Below are positions 1 through 4,654 of a DNA stretch of 10,057 nt, in pieces. The notes under the pieces are model-generated. The model was not told the DNA's origin and did no database searches. It saw only the letters and a list, made by a program, of their open reading frames with translations. A program made the position numbers and the translations under genes. Each line of letters opens with the position of its first letter. Within the stretch, counting starts at the first letter, position 1. Source of the DNA: Planctomycetota bacterium (GTDB lineage: Bacteria; Planctomycetota; Planctomycetia; Pirellulales; Thermoguttaceae); contig JAJYGU010000085.1 in the NCBI GenBank assembly GCA_021784975.1, positions 1-10,057 on the forward strand. The letters run 5' to 3'.

Positions 1-152
1 GCCGTGAGCAGGCCACCGGCGGTCTGTAATCTCTGAATTCTTTCTTTGAGGGACGGTACAGTGTCGGAAGGGTTTTTCCTTCCCTTGCTGGCATCCGGCG
101 GAAATAGGGATTCTCACCCGCTCTCCATCCGTATCCTCCACCCGATCGCACG
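1..152. other. Non-coding flank downstream of the DUF2442 gene
   Basis: No open frame here looks like a real gene. The only structure seen is a 6-bp inverted repeat, GGAAGG (66-71) and CCTTCC (78-83), around a T-rich loop. Read in the direction of the minus-strand operon that ends at 153, it has no T-tract after it, so I do not call it a terminator. Confidence 0.4.
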
Positions 153-446
153 TTACGACGCAATCCGGTCTGACTGCGGGCGCGGAACGGCTTCTCCCTT
201 TGCCCAGCGGTAGAGGAGATCGGGGCAGAAGTCGGCGCCGTTTGGCCAAACGATCGTGCCCAGCTCGTTGTCGACGGTTGCTTGGCGAAAGAACTTCGGG
301 TCTTCGAGCGGACCGAAGACGCCGCCGCGGCCGACAATTCGGTTGGCGAGGTCTACGGTGCCGCGAACGCCATCGGAGAACGTCAATTCAAGACAATACC
401 CGTCGAGGATTCGCGAATTAGTGACCGTCACACATAACTCCGTCAT
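153..446 (-). CDS. DUF2442 domain protein, second gene of a DUF4160-DUF2442 pair
   Basis: A 97-residue protein that matches the DUF2442 pattern over almost its whole length. It has an N-terminal beta-rich part containing LTFSDGVRGTVDL (residues 21-33), then VFGPLEDPKFF (43-53), and a C-terminal TIVWPNGADFCPDLLY (64-79); the WPNG.D.CPD.LY block is the family hallmark. There is no signal peptide or membrane segment, so it should be cytosolic. It starts 11 bp after the DUF4160 stop, and an AGGGTGA ribosome-binding site overlaps that stop, so the two are surely one operon. DUF2442 genes are commonly found next to DUF4160 genes and the pair is often regarded as a toxin-antitoxin-like module, with biochemical roles not settled as far as I know. 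The family call is firm; the function is unknown. Confidence 0.88.
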   Translation of the reverse strand: MTELCVTVTNSRILDGYCLELTFSDGVRGTVDLANRIVGRGGVFGPLEDPKFFRQATVDNELGTIVWPNGADFCPDLLYRWAKGEAVPRPQSDRIAS

Positions 447-457
447 ATCTTCACCCT

Positions 458-718
458 TTACCGAAGAGGCTCAATCTTTCTCGGCGTTTGCCCAGTGCCC
501 CGTTGATCCCAGGCATCCAACAATTCCGCCTGGTGGAGCGCGGCCCACTCGGTAACAAGCGCCAACGCCCTGGGCGGCAAGCGCCCCTTCAGGATTCCGA
601 TCGGATCGATGCAGAACTCCGCTCGGTCCGAGCCATAGATGGCGTGAAAATGGGGTGGCGGGTGGTCGTCGCAGTACATGGCAATCACAATTCCGAAGAA
701 TCGGCTGATTTCCGGCAT
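458..718 (-). CDS. DUF4160 domain protein, first gene of a DUF4160-DUF2442 pair
   Basis: An 86-residue protein with the DUF4160 signature at its very N-terminus: MPEISRFFGIVIAMY (1-15), then DDHPPPHFHAIYG (17-29). The HxxPPHFHA histidine cluster is the family hallmark and looks like a possible metal or catalytic site, which is inference. The open frame runs upstream to 1108, but the methionine at 716-718 is chosen because the conserved family start begins exactly there, a strong GGAGGGCGG ribosome-binding site precedes it, and the upstream extension is antisense to the regulator gene at 851-1306. The partner DUF2442 gene follows after 11 bp. A candidate -10 box, TAGAAT (742-747 on the minus strand), lies just upstream. 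The family is certain; the activity is not known to me, although the two-gene layout is toxin-antitoxin-like. Confidence 0.88.
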   Translation of the reverse strand: MPEISRFFGIVIAMYCDDHPPPHFHAIYGSDRAEFCIDPIGILKGRLPPRALALVTEWAALHQAELLDAWDQRGTGQTPRKIEPLR

Positions 719-741
719 CCATCCGCCCTCCATCAATAGGT

Positions 742-747
742 ATTCTA
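742..747 (-). promoter_or_regulatory. Candidate -10 box for the DUF4160-DUF2442 operon
   Basis: Read on the minus strand this is TAGAAT (5 of 6 to TATAAT), about 23 bp before the DUF4160 start codon. The -35 region at 17-bp spacing is only TTTCTT, a poor match, so this is a weak prediction supported mainly by position. Confidence 0.25.
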
Positions 748-783
748 CTCGTTCTTCGATCGGCAAGAAAGACGGCCGACACC

Positions 784-813
784 TTGCGAGCCGGTGGCGG
801 CCGGTGGTAAAAT
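784..813 (+). promoter_or_regulatory. Candidate sigma70-type promoter for the XRE regulator
   Basis: TTGCGA (784-789) and TAAAAT (808-813) are separated by 18 bp, with the -10 box matching 5 of 6 and the -35 box 4 of 6. The start codon at 851 lies 37 bp downstream. The site is in the 132-bp divergent gap, so a regulator binding here could control both transcription units. It also argues against the longer reading frame that would begin at 794, inside the promoter. Confidence 0.35.
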
Positions 814-850
814 ACCAGCGCATATCCAAGCCCACCATGGAGTTCCAGCC

Positions 851-1306
851 ATGCCCAACATCGCGGTTGTCATCAAAGCCGAAATCGCCCGCCTCGCCAA
901 ACGAGAAGCCAAGTCCGCAACCCTCGACCTTAAGCGGGCCTCGGTTCGCTATCGGACCGAGATCGCCAAGTTGAAGCGATTTCTCGGGCAGCAGCAGCGC
1001 GAGATCAAGTTGTTGAAGAGCCAAACTGCCCGGCAGCAAGCGCCGCAATCCGACTCGGAAGCCGAATTGGACGGTGTCCGCTTTTCCGCCCGGTCGGTGA
1101 AAGCTCAACGGAGCCGATTGGGGCTGTCCGCGGCGGATTATGGCAAGCTGGTCGGCGTATCGCCTTTAACGATCTACAACTGGGAACAGAAAAAATCGTC
1201 CCCCCGCAAAGCCCAGCTTGCCGCCCTGGTTGCGGTACGGGGAATCGGCAAGCGGGAGGCGCTCAAGAGGTTGGCGGAATTGACGCCGAGAAAGAAGGCG
1301 AGGTAG
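851..1306 (+). CDS. Small regulator: N-terminal coiled coil plus XRE-type helix-turn-helix
   Basis: A 151-residue protein. Residues 1-60 are rich in Lys, Arg, Glu and Leu and look like a long charged helix or coiled coil, probably for dimerisation. A polar linker (about 60-74) follows. Residues about 78-145 resemble a Cro/C1-type helix-turn-helix: QRSRLGLSAADYGKLVGVS (86-104) is the first half and PLTIYNWEQKKSSPRKAQL (105-123) holds the recognition helix and the classic NWE turn. The start at 851 is chosen over the in-frame 794 because GGAG (839-842) sits 8 bp upstream and a promoter-like sequence overlaps 794. The basic C-terminus (TPRKKAR) may add DNA contact. It is divergent from the DUF4160-DUF2442 operon, so it could regulate that operon or itself; neither is shown. 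No specific gene name is recognised. Confidence 0.82.
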   Translation: MPNIAVVIKAEIARLAKREAKSATLDLKRASVRYRTEIAKLKRFLGQQQREIKLLKSQTARQQAPQSDSEAELDGVRFSARSVKAQRSRLGLSAADYGKLVGVSPLTIYNWEQKKSSPRKAQLAALVAVRGIGKREALKRLAELTPRKKAR

Positions 1307-1444
1307 GCAATTCGCACCGGCTAATTCCCGGTAATCCAAGCCGCTCGCATGGCGGATTGACTTGCCTGCCCACCTCCTCAATCTATGGCCCAATCGCTAG
1401 AATAACCGTTTCGGATGACGGCCTTTAGGCAGGATGGAGCCGGA
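1307..1444. other. Gap upstream of dnaA
   Basis: A 138-bp stretch between the XRE gene and the preferred dnaA start. It contains TTGACT (1357-1362), a good -35 box, and TAGAAT (1398-1403), a good -10 box, but they are 35 bp apart and so cannot form one standard promoter. If TAGAAT is the real -10 element, the transcript would start near 1410 and give a leader of about 35 nt to the start codon at 1445. I found no DnaA box and no convincing terminator here. Confidence 0.3.
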
Positions 1445-2524
1445 ATGGCAGGCGGTGTTGTGGACATCCCCCTCGAGGGGAGCGTGGTGGCTGTGCTCAG
1501 TGGGCAGCAGAGGGCTGTCGCGCCATGCCACTTCGTCGTCGGACCGGAAAACCACCTGGTCGAGATTGCCGTTCATGCGGTGCTCAGCGAGGCGTCTGAC
1601 GGTTACAGCCCCCTGGTGCTGTACGGTCCCAGCGGTACGGGCAAGTCGCACCTCGCCCGCGGTCTGGCCAGTCGCTGGAAGTCGCAACACCACCGCGACC
1701 GCGTGGTCTCGACCACGGCCGTCGATTTCGCCCGCGAGTTGGCCGACGCCATCGAGACGCAGGCGGTCGAAGAGTTTCGCGCCAAGTATCGCCAGGCATC
1801 GTTGTTGGTGCTGGAGGATCTCGGCATGCTGGCCGCCCGCAAGGCAGGCAAGCTCAGCGCCCAAGAGGAGTTGGTTCACACGCTGGATGCGGCCGTTGCG
1901 CGAGGCGGATGGGTAGTGGTCACCGCCTCGGCCGCCCCCAGCCAACTGCCCGGGATCATGCCGTCGCTGCAGAGCCGCCTGACGGCCGGGCTGCTGGTCC
2001 CGCTGGCGTGTCCCGGGCCGGACGCCCGCACGGCGATCTTACAAGTGCTGGCCGCGCAGCGCAAGGTCGAGCTGCCAGCCTCGCTGGCACGGCAGTTGGC
2101 CGAGGGGCTGGTCGGCACGGTCCCCCAGTTGTCCGGCGCGCTCATGCTCCTGGCGGCCCGGCAGCAGCTTCAAGGAAAGAAGATTGACGAGCGGGCCATC
2201 CGCCGATACCTCGCCCACCGCGAAGGTCCACGTGAACCTTCCCTGCACGACATTGCCCTGGCCACTGCGCGGTACTTCACTCTGAAGCTTGCCGATGTGC
2301 GGAGCGCGGGGCGGGGGCGGGCCCTGGTGACTGCCCGCGGGGTGGCCGTTTACCTCGCCCGGCGTTACGGCCAGGCTAGTCTTGGCGAGTTGGGTAGTTA
2401 CTTTGGTGGTCGCGACCATGCCACCGTGCTGCACAGTTGCCGGCAGACGGAGGCCCTGTTGGAGCGCGACGCGGCCATACGCGAGGCCGTTTACGATTTA
2501 CGGGAGGAGTTGTGGAAAAGATGA
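1445..2524 (+). CDS. dnaA: Divergent short chromosomal replication initiator DnaA (domains III-IV only)
   Basis: A 359-residue DnaA-family AAA+ protein; usual DnaA is about 450. It opens almost at once in domain III: FVVGPENHLVEIAV (30-43), Walker A GPSGTGKS (61-68), Walker B LLVLEDL (120-126, with E-D instead of D-D), and box VII SRL with the likely arginine finger R178. In the sensor-2 block, TVPQLSGAL (225-233) aligns with the usual NVRELEGAL, so the sensor-2 arginine is proline (P227). Domain IV (about 255-359) keeps the DnaA signature GGRDHATVLHSCRQ (321-334), so box binding should be retained. Domains I and II, which in other bacteria bind helicase and regulators, are missing. The start at 1445 is preferred over 1415 because GGAG (1436-1439) lies 5 bp upstream; 1415 would add only ten non-conserved residues. 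The gene lies upstream of dnaN. Family call strong; an atypical paralogue with a canonical DnaA elsewhere is possible. Confidence 0.9.
   Translation: MAGGVVDIPLEGSVVAVLSGQQRAVAPCHFVVGPENHLVEIAVHAVLSEASDGYSPLVLYGPSGTGKSHLARGLASRWKSQHHRDRVVSTTAVDFARELADAIETQAVEEFRAKYRQASLLVLEDLGMLAARKAGKLSAQEELVHTLDAAVARGGWVVVTASAAPSQLPGIMPSLQSRLTAGLLVPLACPGPDARTAILQVLAAQRKVELPASLARQLAEGLVGTVPQLSGALMLLAARQQLQGKKIDERAIRRYLAHREGPREPSLHDIALATARYFTLKLADVRSAGRGRALVTARGVAVYLARRYGQASLGELGSYFGGRDHATVLHSCRQTEALLERDAAIREAVYDLREELWKR
2511..2519 (-). promoter_or_regulatory. DnaA box TTTTCCACA at the 3' end of dnaA
   Basis: On the minus strand these nine bases read TTTTCCACA, an exact match to the TTWTNCACA consensus. The site lies inside the last codons of dnaA (E-L-W-K-R). 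It is one of only two exact matches I found by eye on either strand of the window. Confidence 0.5.
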
Positions 2525-2644
2525 CGATGGAGCGGCGATGGCTGGTCGGTTTCCGCTCAGCCATCAACAGCGACGCCTCGGCAGGTCAGAGAACGAGCCG
2601 CCATGAAAACACCGGCAACCGAGCATCGACAAGCTGGCAACGCG

Positions 2645-2653
2645 TTTTGCACA
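2645..2653 (+). promoter_or_regulatory. DnaA box TTTTGCACA in the dnaA-dnaN gap
   Basis: TTTTGCACA is an exact match to TTWTNCACA. It is in the non-coding gap, so unlike the box at 2511 it is not constrained by a protein sequence. Confidence 0.5.
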
Positions 2654-2796
2654 GCCCGGGCCGCCTCCACGTCATCCTTAAAAGCTGGCGGCGCCGATTC
2701 TTGCAGCGATAGCCGCTATGGGCATCAACACTTGACGGCGATACCCTAATTCTGCTGACTATTTGTAAGCATATAACCAGAAAGGTAACACGAGCC

Positions 2797-3912
2797 ATGA
2801 AAGCTACCTGCGAACGCGAGAGACTGTTGCACGCCTTCCAACTGGCCGCTATGGTGGCCCCCGCGCGGAGCCCGAAACCGATCTTGCAGAACGTGAAGCT
2901 CGATGCCGGCACGGAAACAACCACGTTGATGGGCACCGACCTCGATGTCGGCCTTCGCATCGAAGTGCCCGGATTCGAGGTGGAGGCGCCCGGCAGCGTC
3001 ATCTTGCCCCGCGACCGGTTTGGCAAAATCCTCGCCGAGAGCGGCGATGAAAAGCTCCGCCTGGAGAGCGATGGCCGCAAGACCTGGGTGCGCGGCCAGC
3101 ACAGCGAGTTTCAGCTCCCCTCGGAGAACCCCGACGAGTTTCCCAATGTTCAAGCGTTTGAGGAGCAAAAGTTCCACGAGTTGCCGGCGCGTTTCTTCCG
3201 TGAAATTATCCGCCGTACGGTGTACGCCACGGACAACGAGAGCAGCCGCTACGCCTTGGGCGGCGTGCTGGTGGAACTAAACGACCGCGGCATCACCGCG
3301 GTGGCCACCGACGGCCGGCGGCTGGCCCGCCAGGAAGGGGCGGCCAGCGCAGTGGGCGGGCACGCCACCGGCGACCGCACCACCATCATCCCCACCCGGG
3401 CCATGCAGTTGATGGAACGCGTCTTGGCCGACAACGAAGAAAATGTTCAACTGGCCGCCCGCGACAACGACGTCCTCCTCCGCAGCAGTAATGCGGTGGT
3501 CTACTCGCGCTTGGTGGAGGGCCGTTATCCCAAGTGGCGCGACGTGTTTCCGCGGCGGGAGGGCATGATTCATATCGACTTGACGGTGGGACCGTTCTAT
3601 GGGGCCGTGCGGCAGGCGATGATCGTCACCAGCGACGAGCGCCGCGGCGTCGATTTTACCTTCGGCGGCGGCAAGGCGGTGCTGGCCGGCCACGGCGCCC
3701 AGCATGGGGAATCCCACGTGGAGCTGCCCATCGCCTACGACGGCAGCGAAGTCTCGATCACCCTCGACCCGCGATTCTTGAGCGATTTCCTCAAAGTGTT
3801 GGATGCCGAAGGGTCGATCGCCGTCGAGCTCCGCAACGCCGAAAGCGCGGCGGTGTGCAGCACCGAGGACGGCTATGCGTATGTGGTCATGCCCCTGGCC
3901 CGCGAACAATGA
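2797..3912 (+). CDS. dnaN: DNA polymerase III subunit beta (sliding clamp)
   Basis: A 371-residue protein, the normal length for the bacterial beta clamp (about 366-380). Three clamp folds of about 120 residues each are expected. Recognisable blocks are TDLDVGLRIEV (47-57) in domain 1; SRYALGGVLVE (150-160) and ATDGRRLA (170-177) in domain 2; and VVYSRLVEGRYPKWRDVFP (234-252) leading into domain 3. The C-terminus YAYVVMPLAREQ (360-371) matches the usual YVVMPMRL ending, which with domain 3 forms the pocket that binds polymerase and other partners, plus a few extra residues. It acts as a dimeric ring holding the replicative polymerase on DNA. An AAAGG sequence sits about 14 bp before the ATG, so the ribosome-binding site is weak, but the family's N-terminus (MKATCERERLLHAF) begins here. 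It lies between dnaA and a DciA-like gene; the call is certain. Confidence 0.97.
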   Translation: MKATCERERLLHAFQLAAMVAPARSPKPILQNVKLDAGTETTTLMGTDLDVGLRIEVPGFEVEAPGSVILPRDRFGKILAESGDEKLRLESDGRKTWVRGQHSEFQLPSENPDEFPNVQAFEEQKFHELPARFFREIIRRTVYATDNESSRYALGGVLVELNDRGITAVATDGRRLARQEGAASAVGGHATGDRTTIIPTRAMQLMERVLADNEENVQLAARDNDVLLRSSNAVVYSRLVEGRYPKWRDVFPRREGMIHIDLTVGPFYGAVRQAMIVTSDERRGVDFTFGGGKAVLAGHGAQHGESHVELPIAYDGSEVSITLDPRFLSDFLKVLDAEGSIAVELRNAESAAVCSTEDGYAYVVMPLAREQ

Positions 3913-4018
3913 GAGTTGAGGGTTGAAAGTGGAGAGCCGTCCCCTCTCCCTCCGGGAGAGGGTGAGGGTGAGGGACGCAACCAGTTGTCTATGATCCGAA
4001 ACAGAAACCGGAATTCGT
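3913..4018. other. dnaN-dciA gap with a hairpin repeat
   Basis: A 106-bp gap filled largely by a GC-rich hairpin and a GTGAGG repeat (listed separately). No separate promoter is clear, and the hairpin has no T-tract, so dnaN and the next gene may be co-transcribed. Confidence 0.35.
3941..3974. repeat. CCCTCTCCC hairpin repeat, copy A
   Basis: A perfect 9-bp stem, CCCTCTCCC (3942-3950) with GGGAGAGGG (3954-3962), around a 3-nt loop, followed by TGAGGGTGAGGG. The same core and the GGTGAGGG tail occur again at 7960-7998, so this looks like a dispersed REP-like palindrome rather than a terminator; no T-run follows it. Confidence 0.65.
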
Positions 4019-4342
4019 ATGGCAGTAAAACGCATTTCCTCTCCCCGAGAACCGCAGGCGATCGGCAGCCTCCTTTCGGAGCTGATGGCCAGACACGGAT
4101 ACGCCCGGCTGCAGAGCCGCCAGGCCCTCGAGCGGGCATGGCGCGAGGCGGCCGGACCGCTGGTGGCCCAGTATTCGCGGGTCGGCAAGATCTCCCGCGG
4201 CACGCTGGAAGTGGTGGTGGCCAATTCGACCCTCATCCAGGAACTAGGGTTTCAGAAGGAAAGCCTGCTGGCAACACTGGCCGAGTTGCTCCCGGACGAA
4301 CAGATCAAGAACCTTCGCTTTCGTGCGGGGAGGGTTGAATGA
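4019..4342 (+). CDS. dciA: DUF721/DciA-family protein, likely replicative helicase loader
   Basis: A 107-residue protein that matches the DUF721 (DciA) family across residues about 13-105. The family pattern is visible: LLSELMARHGY (18-28), then ALERAWREAAGPLVAQYSR (36-54) with the conserved Trp41 and Gly46, GTLEVVVANSTLIQEL (61-76), and the ending IKNLRFRAGRVE (96-107). DciA is known in other bacteria to help load the replicative helicase DnaB where DnaC or DnaI is absent, and its fold resembles DnaA domain I. The position between dnaN and gyrB, close to dnaA, fits this role and is a common place for DUF721 genes. A GGAATT motif 5' of the ATG is a weak ribosome-binding site. The family call is strong; the loader function here is inferred from the family, not from the sequence alone. 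Confidence 0.85.
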   Translation: MAVKRISSPREPQAIGSLLSELMARHGYARLQSRQALERAWREAAGPLVAQYSRVGKISRGTLEVVVANSTLIQELGFQKESLLATLAELLPDEQIKNLRFRAGRVE

Positions 4343-4440
4343 GCCAGGATCAGGTGAGACCGTTGGTGGAATGGTTGGTCACAGGGAAACGCTAATACGA
4401 TGACAAGGATCAAGGACAAATCCCCTCGTGGGGGAGAATT

Positions 4441-4485
4441 CGTTTTTCTCTAGCCCAGGCGTTCTACGCCTGGGGAAGAGAAACG
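4441..4485. repeat. Extended imperfect hairpin with CCCAGGCGT core
   Basis: The core is a perfect 9-bp stem, CCCAGGCGT (4454-4462) with ACGCCTGGG (4466-4474), loop TCT. Outside it a second stem pairs CGTTT (4441-4445) and CTC (4448-4450) with GAG (4478-4480) and AAACG (4481-4485), leaving a TT bulge. The whole 45-nt unit therefore folds back on itself. No T-tract follows, so it is more like a palindromic repeat or miniature mobile element than a terminator. Confidence 0.55.
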
Positions 4486-4507
4486 ATGGTGGAAATTTTT
4501 CCTCTTT

Positions 4508-4525
4508 AGGCCCCCAAGGGGGCCT
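4508..4525. repeat. AGGCCCCC inverted repeat upstream of gyrB
   Basis: AGGCCCCC (4508-4515) and GGGGGCCT (4518-4525) form a perfect 8-bp inverted repeat with a two-base centre. A T-rich run precedes it, but none follows it, so it is not a standard terminator in the + direction. Confidence 0.45.
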
Positions 4526-4654
4526 TATGAATCGCCAGGTCAAGGTCGATTTTCATGGGCCATGTCTTTCACCAACTCTATTACCATTTCGTCTGGTCTA
4601 CAAAGGCGCGTGTGGCGCTGATCGGCCGCGACTACCACCTGGGACCATAACGCC

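Larger units (their letters stand above)
2511..2796. other. oriC: Candidate replication origin (oriC) in the dnaA-dnaN gap
   Basis: The 272-bp dnaA-dnaN gap holds no credible gene. It contains or touches two exact DnaA boxes in opposite orientation, at 2511-2519 (-) and 2645-2653 (+), about 125 bp apart. From about 2740 to 2796 it becomes clearly more AT-rich than the GC-rich surroundings, as expected for an unwinding element or promoter. TTGACG (2732-2737) and TATAAC (2772-2777) occur but are 34 bp apart, so no clear dnaN promoter is called. The dnaA-dnaN gap is a classic origin position in many bacteria. Only two boxes is sparse, and the window cannot show GC skew, so the call is moderate. 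Confidence 0.45.
4343..4654. other. 312-bp dciA-gyrB gap with three hairpins
   Basis: No gene is credible here; the one open frame crossing into gyrB is low-complexity and has no family resemblance. The stretch holds three successive hairpins (4421-4435, 4441-4485, 4508-4525; the latter two listed separately). The first is TCCCC with GGGGA around a 5-nt loop. The rest, 4526-4654, shows no clear promoter, DnaA box or ribosome-binding site. The gap could be gyrB regulatory leader, repeat insertion, or both. Confidence 0.45.

Noticed and set aside
66..83. Inverted repeat after the DUF2442 gene as a terminator
   Set aside because: Only 6 bp and not followed by a T-run in the direction of transcription.
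719..1108. N-terminal extension of the DUF4160 reading frame
   Set aside because: The family start and a strong ribosome-binding site are at 718, and the extension is fully antisense to the XRE regulator.
1357..1403. TTGACT and TAGAAT as one dnaA promoter
   Set aside because: The elements are 35 bp apart, twice the normal spacing, so they cannot be a single standard promoter.
3277..4236. Minus-strand open frame of about 319 codons opposite dnaN and dciA
   Set aside because: It crosses two well-supported genes and reads through the hairpin repeat (giving a TLTLSRRERG peptide typical of translated palindromic repeats), so it is not a gene.
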